NCBI GenBank assembly: GCA_025765615.1
Contig: JAIVFJ010000026.1
Coordinates: forward strand, 62,001-126,000
Source of the DNA: Zopfochytrium polystomum
Taxonomy: Eukaryota > Chytridiomycota > Chytridiomycetes > Chytridiales > Chytridiaceae
Length of the DNA stretch: 64,000 nucleotides
Direction of reading: 5' to 3'
In this document: positions 1 to 10,162 of the stretch, piece after piece
How the letters are laid out: each line of letters opens with the position of its first letter
Numbering within the stretch: position 1 is the first letter of the stretch
The notes under the pieces: generated by a model
Database searches by the model: none
What the model was told of the DNA's origin: nothing
What the model saw: the letters and a program-made list of their open reading frames with translations, nothing else
Made by a program: the position numbers and the translations under genes

Positions 1-1263
1 TCTTGTAGTCATTTTCGGACGCTCATTCATCGTTCCCGTCCACAACCCTTTCCCCTTAACAAACCAGACCGCCATCTGCTCATTCGACCCGTATGGCGTC
101 CGCTTCTCGGTCGAATACTCCAAGTCCGCCCAGTCCCACGCAACCTTCAGCGCAATCTCCTGGGCCACATATTCGTTCGCTCCTGCTGTGCCTGCCGACG
201 AACTTGACCGTCCGGGGGGGTCATCGGTTGCCCCGCCACCCGACGCTTCGGCCGCAGATCCGACAGCTCCGCTCACAGCCGCCGCAGCCGTCGCCGCCGC
301 CGCCGCCCGCGGCCTGGCTCGCGACGCGACGACCACAGAGAGCACATCGGACCGTGACGAGCACCACAAGCTCATCCAGTACGCTCTCAGCCTCGACTCC
401 CTTCTCGAGTGCCTATGCGTCTTTGGCGGCAGTTCCGCCACTCCCTTCGTGCCTGCGACGATCGCTCCGGCAGCAGGCCCCGGGAATGCGATCGCTGCGG
501 CAGGCTTCGCTGGCGCTCACGACGGACCTCCCCGCGCAAAGGACCCGATTGTCTCGCTACGCCTCCAGATCCAATTGGACTCCCCGTGTCTAACGCTCGT
601 GTGAGCCGGTCATTTCACTACACATCTCCTTTCTTTTGACTGATGCATCGTGAAAAAGACTGCACGACTCGGGTGTCATTACCGTCTGCAAGATTGCCGT
701 GTTCGAGCCCGAACCGCTGACCGACCTGGACCGGCCCTTCCGAGACCGCAATGTTAACTGCAAAATCATTATGAACGTGAGGTTTTACATTTGCACGCGA
801 TCCAGCATAAACTCTGCTTACAAAATTTCCAGTCGTTCTGGCTCCGCGACGCTCTGAGTGAGCTCGAGAGTACCAGCGAAAAAATCTCCATACATGTCTC
901 ACCCACTGCTCCGCACTTTCGGTTGTCTGCGTCTGGGCTCTCTGGTGATGCGGAAATGGAGTATCCGAAGAGCGTAGAAGTCATGCAGACATTTTCCTGC
1001 CAGACCCCTGCGACCTATGAGTAAGTTCAATGAGAGCATCTTGAAGAAATTCAAACAGCCCTGCAGATACCAAGCATCACTCATCCAGCCTGCGCTCAAG
1101 TCACTTTCTCTTTCAACCAAGACTTCTATTCGCATTAACACGGAAGGTTTCATGAACATGCAATTTATGGTACCAATAAGCGATAACGGTGGTAGCTCAT
1201 TTGTGGAATTCCTGGTACGTAAATCATTCTCCTTTGCAATGATTTGCATTTTTACAGCACTGA
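1..1263 (+). CDS. RAD1: RAD1-type subunit of the 9-1-1 checkpoint clamp, 5' end cut by window
   Basis: Exons read as 68-600, 659-776, 833-1020, 1067-1214 and 1258-1263; the last carries only one codon plus the stop. Before 68 a probable intron ends in CAG. The translation follows vertebrate RAD1: GVITVCKI, a loop rich in Asp/Pro, SELESTSEKISI, YPKSVEVM, LSLSTKTSIRINTEGF and a final FVEFLH. RAD1 is the PCNA-like ring subunit that pairs with RAD9 and HUS1, is loaded at DNA damage and activates the ATR/Mec1 kinase in the nucleus. An insert of about 60 residues (positions 200-340), rich in Ala/Pro, sits in the N-terminal PCNA fold. The gene is tail-to-tail with its neighbour, 142 nt from the next stop. 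The family call is firm; the missing first exon is outside the window. Confidence 0.88.
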
Positions 1264-1405
1264 ATTTCGCCTGTCCTCCATTAGTGCGCTCCTTTGGCGG
1301 AGGAGTAACCATTATGAAAAGGGACCAGTGAAAGCGTTGTTCTTTGAACCAAAATGAGACCAAGTAAAATAGAATCCGTTAACACCCACTCCCAGTCTGT
1401 GCGTT

Positions 1406-3417
1406 TCACGCTTTTCTCCTCCGGCCAAGAAGCCACGCTAAGCCACCAATAGCCCCAACCGCCACTCCAACGAGTACGAGCTGATCCCGCGAAAGTCCAA
1501 AGAGAGAGCCGTCTCCTGACGCCACAGGTCCCGAGGCAGCAGCAGCAGCAGCATTCGGCCGCACCTCCTTAACTTCTCTGGAGGCCACCTCTTCTAGTGT
1601 TGAAATTTCTACCAGCGTCGCCTGGGTATCTGTCGCCACCAACACGGAAGGGGGCGCTCGCTCAGGTGCTTCTGCCGCTGTCTCTGCTGCTGCCGAAGCG
1701 GCCGTGACAGCAGCCTCCTCAGCAGCTTTCTGCGCCGCAGCAGCCGACGCGGCCGCGGCCGCCTCTGCGTCCGCTTTTGCCTTGCGCGCAGCGTCCTCCT
1801 CATCTCGTTTCTTCCGTGCTTCTTCTTCCTCTTCCAAGCGTTCCCTTTCAGCACGCTCCTTCTCAGCTCGCTCCCTTTTGAGCCGCGCTTCCTCGGCTTC
1901 CCTCTGTATTGTCATAGTGATAAATAGAGAAGAATTAATATTTCTACGATCCACTTTGTCACAGACGAGACCACGGGGCAATTCACGAACCTGCTTCCGC
2001 TCTTCTTGCTTCTTCGCAAGCCTCCGTGCTGCCTCCGCCGCCTTCTTTTCGGTTTCGATTCTTTCCGCTTCCTCTGCCTCCTTTCTTGTCTTTGCCTCCT
2101 CTAGTCCGTACGTATCAACCCAGTACTCGAATCGCTGAGCTGGAGTCATAAGCTTCGACACTGTCAATGCACGATGGGCCCGATTGAAAGGTTCTCTCAA
2201 ACCTTGAGCTTGCGCTGTTCCTCAAACTTGAGCATCGCTTCCTGTTGCTTCCTCAGCTTGACCACTTGCTCCTCTTCCTCAGCCCGCTGCTTTCGGATCT
2301 CAGCCTCTTTTCGAAGTTTCTCGTCCTCTTCTTGCTTTCGCCTGGCCTCCTCCAGCTTGGCAAACGCCTCGGCTTCTTTCTGCTGCACTTCCTCGTCCCT
2401 GCGCCGTTCCTCCTCTTCCGCAGCTTCCCGCTTCTTCCGCTCGAGGTCCGCGATAGAGACTTTCTGCGTAAGAAAGCTTCATTAGGACGGTCACAGGGAC
2501 CGATTTCGCAGCAAAAGCATGTACCTTATCGAGCATTTTGCGTTCGAGTTCCTCTTCCCGCTGCGCGCGTGCATCTTTCTCAGCTTGCCGACGAGCAGCC
2601 TCCTCGGCCTCCATCTTCTCCTTCAGCGCCAGCGCCTTTGCGAATGCCTCTTGCTCCTGGAGCACCCGCTTCATCTCCTCTTCCTTTCTCCTGTACAAGC
2701 AAGTTTGGACGGTGCAGCGAGAAGGAAAGACAGCAAAGCAACCAGAATCGGAAACTCACTTCAACTCTATCAGTTCCTGCTTTTTTGCTTCGACCTCTGC
2801 CAATTTTGCGGCTTGCTCCAGCAGCCGTCGCTCCCTTTCCTTCTCCTCCTCTTGGAGGGTCTCGGCGGCCGCTGCCGCCCGTGCGGCTTCTTCTGCCGCC
2901 AGCTTCAGTTTCAGGGCCTCGGCCTTTTCGAACGCAGCCTGTTCTTCTGCTTTCCGACGCTGCTCTTCTTCCTGTTTGGATAACGTGAGAAAGGAGGGGA
3001 GAATGAAAGGTGCAACAAGCGGCAAACGGATGTGGTTGCGACGTCGCTCGCTCTCGGTTCACTGGTGCCTACCAGCTCCTTCAGCTTGACCAGTTCGGAC
3101 TTGCGACGTTCAAACTCGGCGATGCTGATCATCGTGTGAAACGATCGAATGGATCGAGAGCACACACGGCCGAGATTACGGTTAAAAGGAAGAGCCGATC
3201 GGGGACACCCATGTGGAGCTGCGTACCTTGCCACCTTCGTCGACTCTCCGGCGGATGCGACGGCGGCAGCAGCGGCGGCGGCTACTGCTTCTGACGCTAC
3301 TTCTGCGACCGCGTCGTCATTGGCAGCAGTGGAACCGGTGGCGGGGGACGACGCAGTGGTGCCGTTGCTGCCGCTCTGGGCAGAGACGTCGATGACGGGG
3401 TCAGCAACAACGTCCAT
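1406..3417 (-). CDS. Coiled-coil, tail-anchored membrane protein of unknown function
   Basis: Seven exons join in frame to 513 aa: 3417-3227, 3124-3073, 2971-2760, 2690-2525, 2463-2203, 2152-1991 and 1903-1406. Residues 1-65 are Ala/Ser/Thr-rich. Most of the rest is charged Glu/Arg/Lys/Ala heptad-like sequence predicted to form a long coiled coil. A short motif, SIAEFERRK then SIADLERKK, occurs twice, each time near an exon start, which suggests internal duplication. Residues of about 485-510 form one hydrophobic helix followed by GRRRKA, a classic C-terminal tail anchor with a basic end, as in proteins of the mitochondrial outer membrane, peroxisome or ER. No enzymatic domain was seen. It could be an organelle tether or a motor-adaptor-like protein; that role is inferred from architecture only. 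One acceptor (at 2152) uses AAG because the CAG lies too close to the branch site. Confidence 0.75.
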
Positions 3418-3547
3418 GTTTTATTCTTTGTCTCCCTGCCTGGTGGAGACAAGCGCATCACACACACCTCAAAAACGAAAGAGGCCCGGAGTCGGAAGGA
3501 AGGTGTAGTGGTGCCCAGGAGAGAGAGAGGGAAGAAACAATAGAATC

Positions 3548-5468
3548 CTAGAGCCTAGCTCTCCACCGCTCTGCCAGCAAAACTCCGATCCAGCTGGCCA
3601 CCAGCAGTGCCCACACAAGAGGAGCCCAAACTTCCAGTCTGGGGAACCCACCAGGCCCAAGGGCTGCCTTGGATGACAGGAAAAAGACCCCAGACGTCAT
3701 CGAAGAGTGGAAGCGATATGCCGCGAAGGCAGGGACGACACTGGTCGAAGGCTGCGGCGGGACGGAGGCCTTCCTGGCGGACTTCCCGACGGGCTTAGCG
3801 GCGGGCTGTTCCCGCGGCTCGTCGGTTTCAGTGGCCCCGGGTTCCTCGACGTGTTCGCTTAACTTTTCTTTCGGCGAAGGAGGCGGAGTAGCTACGGGTG
3901 AAAAATGGCTAGGAACCAGCTTGTATATCTGATTTAGAAGAATCTGCAAGCGGTCTAATGTTACTTGATACGGCTGGAAACGCAGGGATTTGAAGCGACA
4001 ACCGCTGTATCGAATACTCACACTGTCACACATTCCCAGCAAGACGGCCGCACCGAAAAGCCGCGCCAAGTCGTTTTCAACACTTCCGCCCCAAAGGAAT
4101 GCCACTGTCGCAGCATGGAAAACCGCGTTTACCGAAAGCAACCAAACAGACCCGAAGCGATCCGTGAGGGGCCCAATGAAGAACGACGTTATTGAGTCGG
4201 CCGCTCCCAACGCCGCTGCAAGGTACAACTTGTGCGCAAGGTCTTGGCTCGCGTTGCTTGTGTGAATGAGGAGAGGAAGGGAGCCGCTGCTGAACGCTGT
4301 ACAACTCGTAAGAAAAGGCAACGAAAAAAGTCAGACGCAGCTTCACCTTGCTCGACGGCCACTGTGTAGAACAAAGGAGCAAGTAGAAGCATTCGCGGAT
4401 GAATAATCATCTTTGCTGTATCCAGGAGCCGATGGATTTGGCTCCACATCCGTGCTCCTTGAGCATCAGAGTCTGGAGAGGGCGGCTTCGCGGAGACCGA
4501 CGTTTCTCGTTGAGCCGCCACATTGGCGGCTGTGGTGCCACCTTCTGCGGAGTCCAGCAACAAACCTGCGGACCCCGAAGTAGGAACCTCAAATGACGCA
4601 ACAGAGGACGATGCTGCGGTATGTGGCACAGTTTCTCTGGCGCTGAGTTCTGCGGTGGCTACGGGTAATGGCGTTTCACGGAGCTCTTCATTGGTGGGTT
4701 TGGGAGGCTCCGAATCCCTGCTTCCGGGCTCAGGCCTCAGCCAAATAACGATGAGCATCGCGCATCCCAGTCCACCAACGACGCAGAGTACACTGAAGAC
4801 AGTGACTTTATTGACATTCGCTTGAAAGAGGATGGATGTCATAAGAGGACCGAGTACCGACGCGAGTCCCGAAATAGCTTGAAATATCCCGCCATATCGG
4901 CCTTCTTTCTGAGATGGTCCGGCAGCGCGGGAGATGTAGGTCCCTTGAGCTGTCCAGAGTAGTGAGGCACCAAGGCCGATGAGAATGGAAGAGGGAATGA
5001 GGACAGCGGCCTGAATGATTGACTTTAGCCGATGGAAAGCATTATTGGTATGACAGTTTACCTGAATATATTCCTTTCCATCATTGAGAATAGCAACAAC
5101 GTAGCTGATTTCTAGAATAACGTACGTGATGGAGCCCAGAAAGAGACTTGGACGGCAACCAATTGACTCGATTACAGGTGCTGATAGAATGAGGTTGAAG
5201 AAACCGAAGGAAAAATACAGGACACCAAGAGAGACGAAGGCAATGTTGTAGGGAAGGACGCTAGACGCCAGGCTCTGGGAGTCGGATTCAGCAAACAAGC
5301 CACGGTTTATCGGTAAAATCAACGCACCTGCACGACGCCGTAGGCCGTGAAGATCAGAAAGAAAGCAATTGCAAGAATGACGACGCTATGCAAATTTTGC
5401 CGATCTTCCACGGAAGTGGCGGCGTTGGGAGGTGAATCGGCTTCAACGGCAGGTTGGGTCCTCGCCAT
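3548..5468 (-). CDS. UNC-93-like major facilitator superfamily protein
   Basis: Exons 5468-5328, 5274-5062, 5010-4347, 4296-4022 and 3973-3548 give 572 aa. The start ATG precedes a short hydrophilic N-terminus and a first helix ending FLIFTAYGVVQ, the signature at this point of UNC-93 family proteins. Conserved elements follow: YFSFGFFNL, GASLLWTAQGTYISRAA (typical of UNC-93 helix 4) and GGIFQAISGLASVLGP. A central loop of about 110 residues is rich in Ser/Pro/Glu, then the second six-helix half includes SFFIGPLTDRFGSV. A final helix, ALLVASWIGVLLAERW, ends the protein. UNC-93 members are polytopic proteins that regulate channels or traffic receptors; the fungal substrate is unknown. The gene faces away from eEF1B-gamma across a 1.28 kb shared upstream region. 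Introns are 48-53 nt. Confidence 0.82.
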
Positions 5469-6747
5469 GGTGAGCTCTTGATGTGATTGCCACAGAGAAA
5501 AGAAACGATCTGAGTGAGGGAGGGCTCAGAGCGGCGGTCACTAAAATGTCCGAGATGGGCTCGGAGCGTGAATCGACTGGTTGACAAAAAAAAAAAAGAA
5601 TTGATCCCCATTCGCACCAGGAGACCAGAAAGAGGAAAATTGTCCAGTGTTTTCAGCCCGAGACGCGACAAACACACTGGAAATCCGGATGGGGGAGATC
5701 CCGCCCGTTGGCTGCACCTATTTACCTTCAATCCCGCTTTGGTGGATAGGGGAGACGAGTATTTGGGCTATTTTACCTTCTTTTTCGTCGCTTTTGGATC
5801 TGCTTTACTCGGTCCCACTTCCTCCCACGAAAGAATTGCTTGCAGGAAAATGCAGATCTGAAGCTGCTCTTCTCGTTGCTGTGCAGAAGGAGCATGTGTG
5901 GGTTGGAATTACGGCGGTGGTGACGCTCGTTCACTCCCAAATTTTCGGGAAACCAGAGCGGTAATTTGGGTTTCGATGTTCCGAACAAAACCTTCTACAT
6001 AGCTGGACAAATTGATCAGTTTCGTATTTTCCCTCTATTTCAGCTTTCACACCTGAAGAATTCACCGCTTCAGATCCTGGACCAAGGGACTCCAATTGCA
6101 CAACTGTCGCACGCGGTTTGCGCATTTGTTTGAACCTGATTCCTTAATTCCCTTGTGAGAGCTGTCCTCAACATGGAAGCTGTAGCGACCAACCTCAGGT
6201 TAGCCATCTCCGAATGCGGTCATGCACAAATCTAGAGTCATGCTCCACCGCCACAAGTTCCCCGGAAACCTGTTAATGTCTTCCAAAGCCCGTCCAACCC
6301 CTCTTCCATCTCAATGCCGAGTGTTGAGGGATATAACAAACTATCAGCCCTGCCGGTGTGGTGGGCGTTCCGGCTTCACTGGTGAAACCGGTCGCCGCCC
6401 ACTACGCCACCGACTTCTGACGATCAGCGGATTCAGCGGTGACACCGTAAGTCCGCCACACCGGTGTGGACCAAGGGTCTGCCCCGCCATCGGCCGTCTC
6501 GACCTTTCTTGGTGCAGGAGCCCCTAAACGCTTGTCCCCCGCCGTTTCTGCAGGAGGTAAGTCAAACACAAGGCACCAGTGACCGCTGCTGCAGTAACTC
6601 ATCCAAAAAAGCCGGTAAAAGTCAACGCGGTGATGTCTCAGCTTTGCCCAGCGGGACCAAACGAAGACGAGGAAAATGAAAAATGAAGGACAGAAACGGA
6701 AATCTTGAAGAAAGAAAAAGAAAGAAAATCGAAACAGCATCGCGACA
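5469..6747. other. Intergenic region between two divergent genes
   Basis: About 1.28 kb separates the start codons of the UNC-93-like gene (-) and eEF1B-gamma (+), so it must hold both promoters and 5' leaders. No convincing coding sequence was found. It contains a poly-A run near 5585 and a dense cluster of GC-rich inverted repeats at 6353-6470, listed separately. Confidence 0.6.
6353..6470. repeat. Cluster of inverted repeats/palindromes
   Basis: Outer arms CGGTGTGGTGGGCG (from 6354) and an imperfect inverted copy ending near 6412 enclose an inner hairpin with arms TTCAC/GTGAA flanked by CCGG on both sides. Just downstream are the palindromes CGGTGACACCG and CCACACCGGTGTGG (near 6456-6469). 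Together they could fold into three hairpins within 120 bp. Confidence 0.6.
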
Positions 6748-8377
6748 ATGGCTCCCATCGGAGTAGGTCAAGTCTCAAAAAACCATCAGTGCAGCTAACC
6801 CAGTTCTCGTTTGCTCCGCCTGGAACGTTCTATCAGAAAATCTGGTCGTGTAAGTTTGATAATCCCAAATCGATTTCTGGAAAATAACAGCTTTTAGACC
6901 CCAACAACCCCAGAGTCGCCAAGGCTTTGATTGCAGGCAAATACAATGGTGTTGAAATCGATCTTGTGCCGGTCGAGATGGGTGTAACGAACAAGGTGAT
7001 CGTACCGTGTGATCGCTGGTGATCTCGTCATCCTCATCCTCTCTGTCAGACTCCAGAGTACTTGAAGAAGTTTCCTCTTGGCAAAGTCCCTGCTTTCGAG
7101 TCAGCGAGTGGTTTCACACTGTATGAGAGCAATGCCATCGCGTACTATGGTGTGTAGATTGTTTCACCTTCGACTTGGCGTTTGCCCTTCGCCGATGTGC
7201 GAAAGTGATGCTTTTTCCAATGCTTTCCTGATGGAAATTTGGCCTGGCGCCACTTGCTTTTTTAGTCGCGTCGTACAAGGAGGGAACTCAACTTCTCGGA
7301 GCTAACAAGGAGGAAGCCGCGCGTATTCAGCAGTTTATCGCCCTCAGTGACAACGAGATCAACCCGGCCGCCATCACATGGTTAGGCCCCGTTCTGGGCC
7401 GAACCGTTTACAACGAGCAGAACACAAAGAAGGCCACCGAGGACATCAAGAAGGTCCTTGGCGGTTTGAACGAGCACCTCCTTCACAACACTTACCTTGT
7501 CGGCGAGAACATTACCCTCGCCGACATCACTTTGGCTATTTCGCTGATCAACTTCTACCGCCTGGTCTTTGACCCTGCCTTCCGTGCCCCGTACAAGAGC
7601 GTGACCCGATGGTTCACCACCATTGTTAACCAAGCCAACTTCAAGGACGTTCTCGGCGACATTCCTCTTTGTGAAAAGGCGCAAGGACCTGTTGGTGAGC
7701 ATCGCTTTCGGTTAGCTTGCCTGCATCCTGATTCTTGTATAGCCCCCGCAAAGGCCGACAAAAAGGAGGCAAAAAAGGATTCAAAGAAAGAAGACGCTCC
7801 CAAGAAGGAGAAGAAAGAAGAGAAGAAGAAGGAGGAGAAGAGGGAAGCCAACGACGAAGACGAGGATGACATGGCGGCTTACCAGGACGAAAAGCCGAAG
7901 GAGAAGAACCCTCTGGATCTCCTTCCCAAGTCCAACTTCAACCTTGAAGAATGGAAGCGCTTCTATTCTAACAACGACACTCGTCCGACCGCCATGAACT
8001 GGTTCTGGGAGAAGTTTGACCCGGAGGGTTTCTGCATATACCGTCTGGACTACAAGTACAACAATGAGCTCACGCTCACCTTCATGTCCTCCAACCTTGT
8101 TGGTGGCTTCTACCACCGCCTCGAGGCTGCTCGCAAGTATGCTTTCGGCTCTCTCGCCGTTTTGGGCAAGGACAACGACAACTCTATCTCCGGTTACTTT
8201 GTGTACCGTGGCCAGGAAGTACCGTTTGCGGTTCGAGACTGCCCCGATTACGAATCGTGGACGTTCACGAAGGTTGACCACAACGACCCCACGCAGCGCG
8301 AGCTTTTCGCTGCCTACCTCGCTTGGGACGATGTTATCGAGGGCAAGAAGTTTGCGGATGCCAAAGTTTTCAAGTAA
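6748..8377 (+). CDS. Translation elongation factor eEF1B gamma subunit
   Basis: Exons 6748-6762, 6804-6849, 6898-6995, 7050-7149, 7266-7694 and 7743-8377 give 440 aa, the usual length. The protein has a thioredoxin/GST-like N-terminal domain ([35 protein letters not shown]), a GST C-terminal helical domain ([13 protein letters not shown]), and a Lys/Glu-rich linker (about 225-275). The diagnostic C-terminal EF1G domain follows ([32 protein letters not shown]) and ends [11 protein letters not shown]. It anchors the eEF1B nucleotide-exchange complex that recycles eEF1A-GDP in the cytosol. The first, 15-nt coding exon and its 41-nt intron are the least certain part; the second exon is supported by the GTFYQK match. 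The gene is expected to be highly expressed. Confidence 0.92.
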
Positions 8378-8501
8378 ACCGATGCACGAAGAGGAGGGCC
8401 TGACGCCCATAGCGTACATTCGGAATAAAAGTTACACGATGTGCAGTCGGATGAATGCGCTTTGTCTAGTTCCTTCTTATTTTTTTTTTTTGATATCAGA
8501 A

Positions 8502-9091
8502 ATGGTTGGTTGTATTACCTGTCAGTGACAAGTACTGCGTAGCGACTGATCGATCGCCCACTCAGCCAAAGATTGTATCCAGCTCGATCGTCTCCGCCTC
8601 CAAAGATATCGACACGTATAGGGACAAAAATCGGCTTCAAGTGTATTACTGCTTGTGTGGAGAGTTCCTGTTAATCGTTGGTGGGCATACAGTGGCTGCG
8701 CAAGCATATGAACTGGATCTCGTGCACTAACCCTCACAAAACCTCTCCCCACTTCAGACACCAAATTAGAGAAGCTTCCTCGGCGACAAACGGACGGCGC
8801 CTATGTCATCAACACGAAGAAGCGGGTGCACAAGTTCAACATGAAGGTCGGGCCGACCAAAATTGTGAAACGGGATAAGGGATACGAGAAGCAGTACCGC
8901 CACGGTGAGAGCCTTCTTTCGCGGCCATCGTCTTGAAATTCTCCAACTGCTTGGTATCTCCCTTTTGACCTCACATTATTCATTTTATCGGAACGCCAGA
9001 ATGTGGGCGATGTGGTCTATTTGTGGCGTACGACCAGAAGGCCGGACTGACGTACTTCCTAGATGGAGCACTCCGCTCCCATGGAATGTAG
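8502..9091 (+). CDS. STEEP1 / CXorf56 family protein
   Basis: Exons 8502-8504, 8566-8680, 8758-8904 and 9000-9091 encode 118 aa. The first coding exon is only the start codon: ATG is followed directly by a GTTGGT donor, and splicing yields MPKIVSSSIV, matching the MPKVVSRSVV start of human STEEP1. Next come VYYCLCGEFLLIV, DTKLEKLPRR, RVHKF, KGYEKQYRHECGRCGLFVAY and TYFLDGALRSHGM. The Cys pairs (CLC, CGRC) of the family are kept. In animals STEEP1 promotes ER-to-Golgi exit of STING; the family also occurs in organisms without STING, so the fungal role is probably a more general ER-exit or splicing-associated one. The protein lacks the charged C-terminal extension of the 222-aa human form. It lies 124 nt after eEF1B-gamma. 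Confidence 0.85.
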
Positions 9092-10091
9092 TGTAGATAT
9101 GTACAGTGCAATGAGAACGACCAAATGAATTGAATGATTTGATTATTATTTAAGTTGTACTAATCGCTCCTGCGACCACGCTGCGATAAGCGATGGCACG
9201 ATCGTCATGACTCGGATTTGGGCGGATGTGCGAGCATATTCGATTGAACGTTACAATACAGTACAGGTTGACTTCATCTCTATGCGCACCCTCCTGGGCT
9301 CCACGCTTCGCTGGCGATGTGCGATCGAGAATGCGCGGTCTTCCCGGCTCTTTTCCAATTGCCCTTTAGTCCATTTCAAAGCGCCACCGGCCCATCTGAC
9401 GCAAGGCCAATCAGAGAAAGGAAAGGGAACGTGGGCGTACTTTCGACGTCAAAGACACTGTCATCTCAAAACCATTCTTCTCGGGAGGCAACGCCATCGG
9501 CGGGCCTCTTCCTTGAGTACGTGGCACCGACCTAGATCCAGCGGCGTAAAGCATATCACATCCAAAGAGATCGCAGATATTCACACGTTTTCGCCGAAAG
9601 GTGAGTAAGGGAATTTCGGAGAAGGATAGTGAGTCCTATGCGCCTTCCTTACATTGTTTCACGTCAAGACTGAAATTGACCCCGCTGGTCGTTAGGAAGC
9701 GAGTGCTCCTAAGCAGAATGAGAAGAAAATACTTAACGCGCAAATGGAACGCGATCAACGATTTCAGCCGATGCGCTGACCCGTAAGGGATAGAAGGATG
9801 TTTCTTTCTTCGAAGGAGGGTTCACAGGGGTGGAAAAGGAAGGGACTGCCGTTGACAACTAACACGCGAACGGCTCAAAAAAAAAAAAAAAAAAAAGAAC
9901 AACTTAATGAGCGGCTTGGGCTACCAGGTTGATTGTTATAGACTCATTTTAAAGCCCTTTGTTGAGCTGTGCAACGGCAAAATATTTTTGCGCACCGTTT
10001 CCTGAATGGATTTCTGCCCTGAAAGCGGTTTTATCGCATGGAAAAAAGGCTCAAGCGCGTAGAGGTAGGAAGTCGAAAGGATGGTCGGCCT

Positions 10092-10127
<36 letters not shown>

Positions 10128-10162
10128 TTCGTGGCCTGCTGTCGGCTGGTCTCCAAGAGGAC
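9092..10162. other. Intergenic region upstream of phospholipase C
   Basis: About 1.07 kb with no supportable gene. Open frames at 9207-9608 and 9317-9535 overlap each other in different phases and match nothing recognisable. It holds an A run near 9879-9896 and a (TTTC)n tract at about 10092-10128, 35 nt before the PLC start codon. Confidence 0.5.
10092..10128 (+). repeat. (TTTC)n microsatellite
   Basis: Nine consecutive TTTC/TTCT units in the predicted 5' leader of the phospholipase C gene. It is in frame with upstream codons, but a downstream ATG at 10163 is the better start. Confidence 0.9.

Noticed and set aside
93..639. Overlapping Arg/Pro-rich frames on the plus strand at the window start
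   Set aside because: They are alternative-phase readings of the RAD1 exon, which matches its family in one phase only.
9207..9608. Possible small gene upstream of PLC
   Set aside because: No recognisable motif, competing frames of equal quality and no splice structure.
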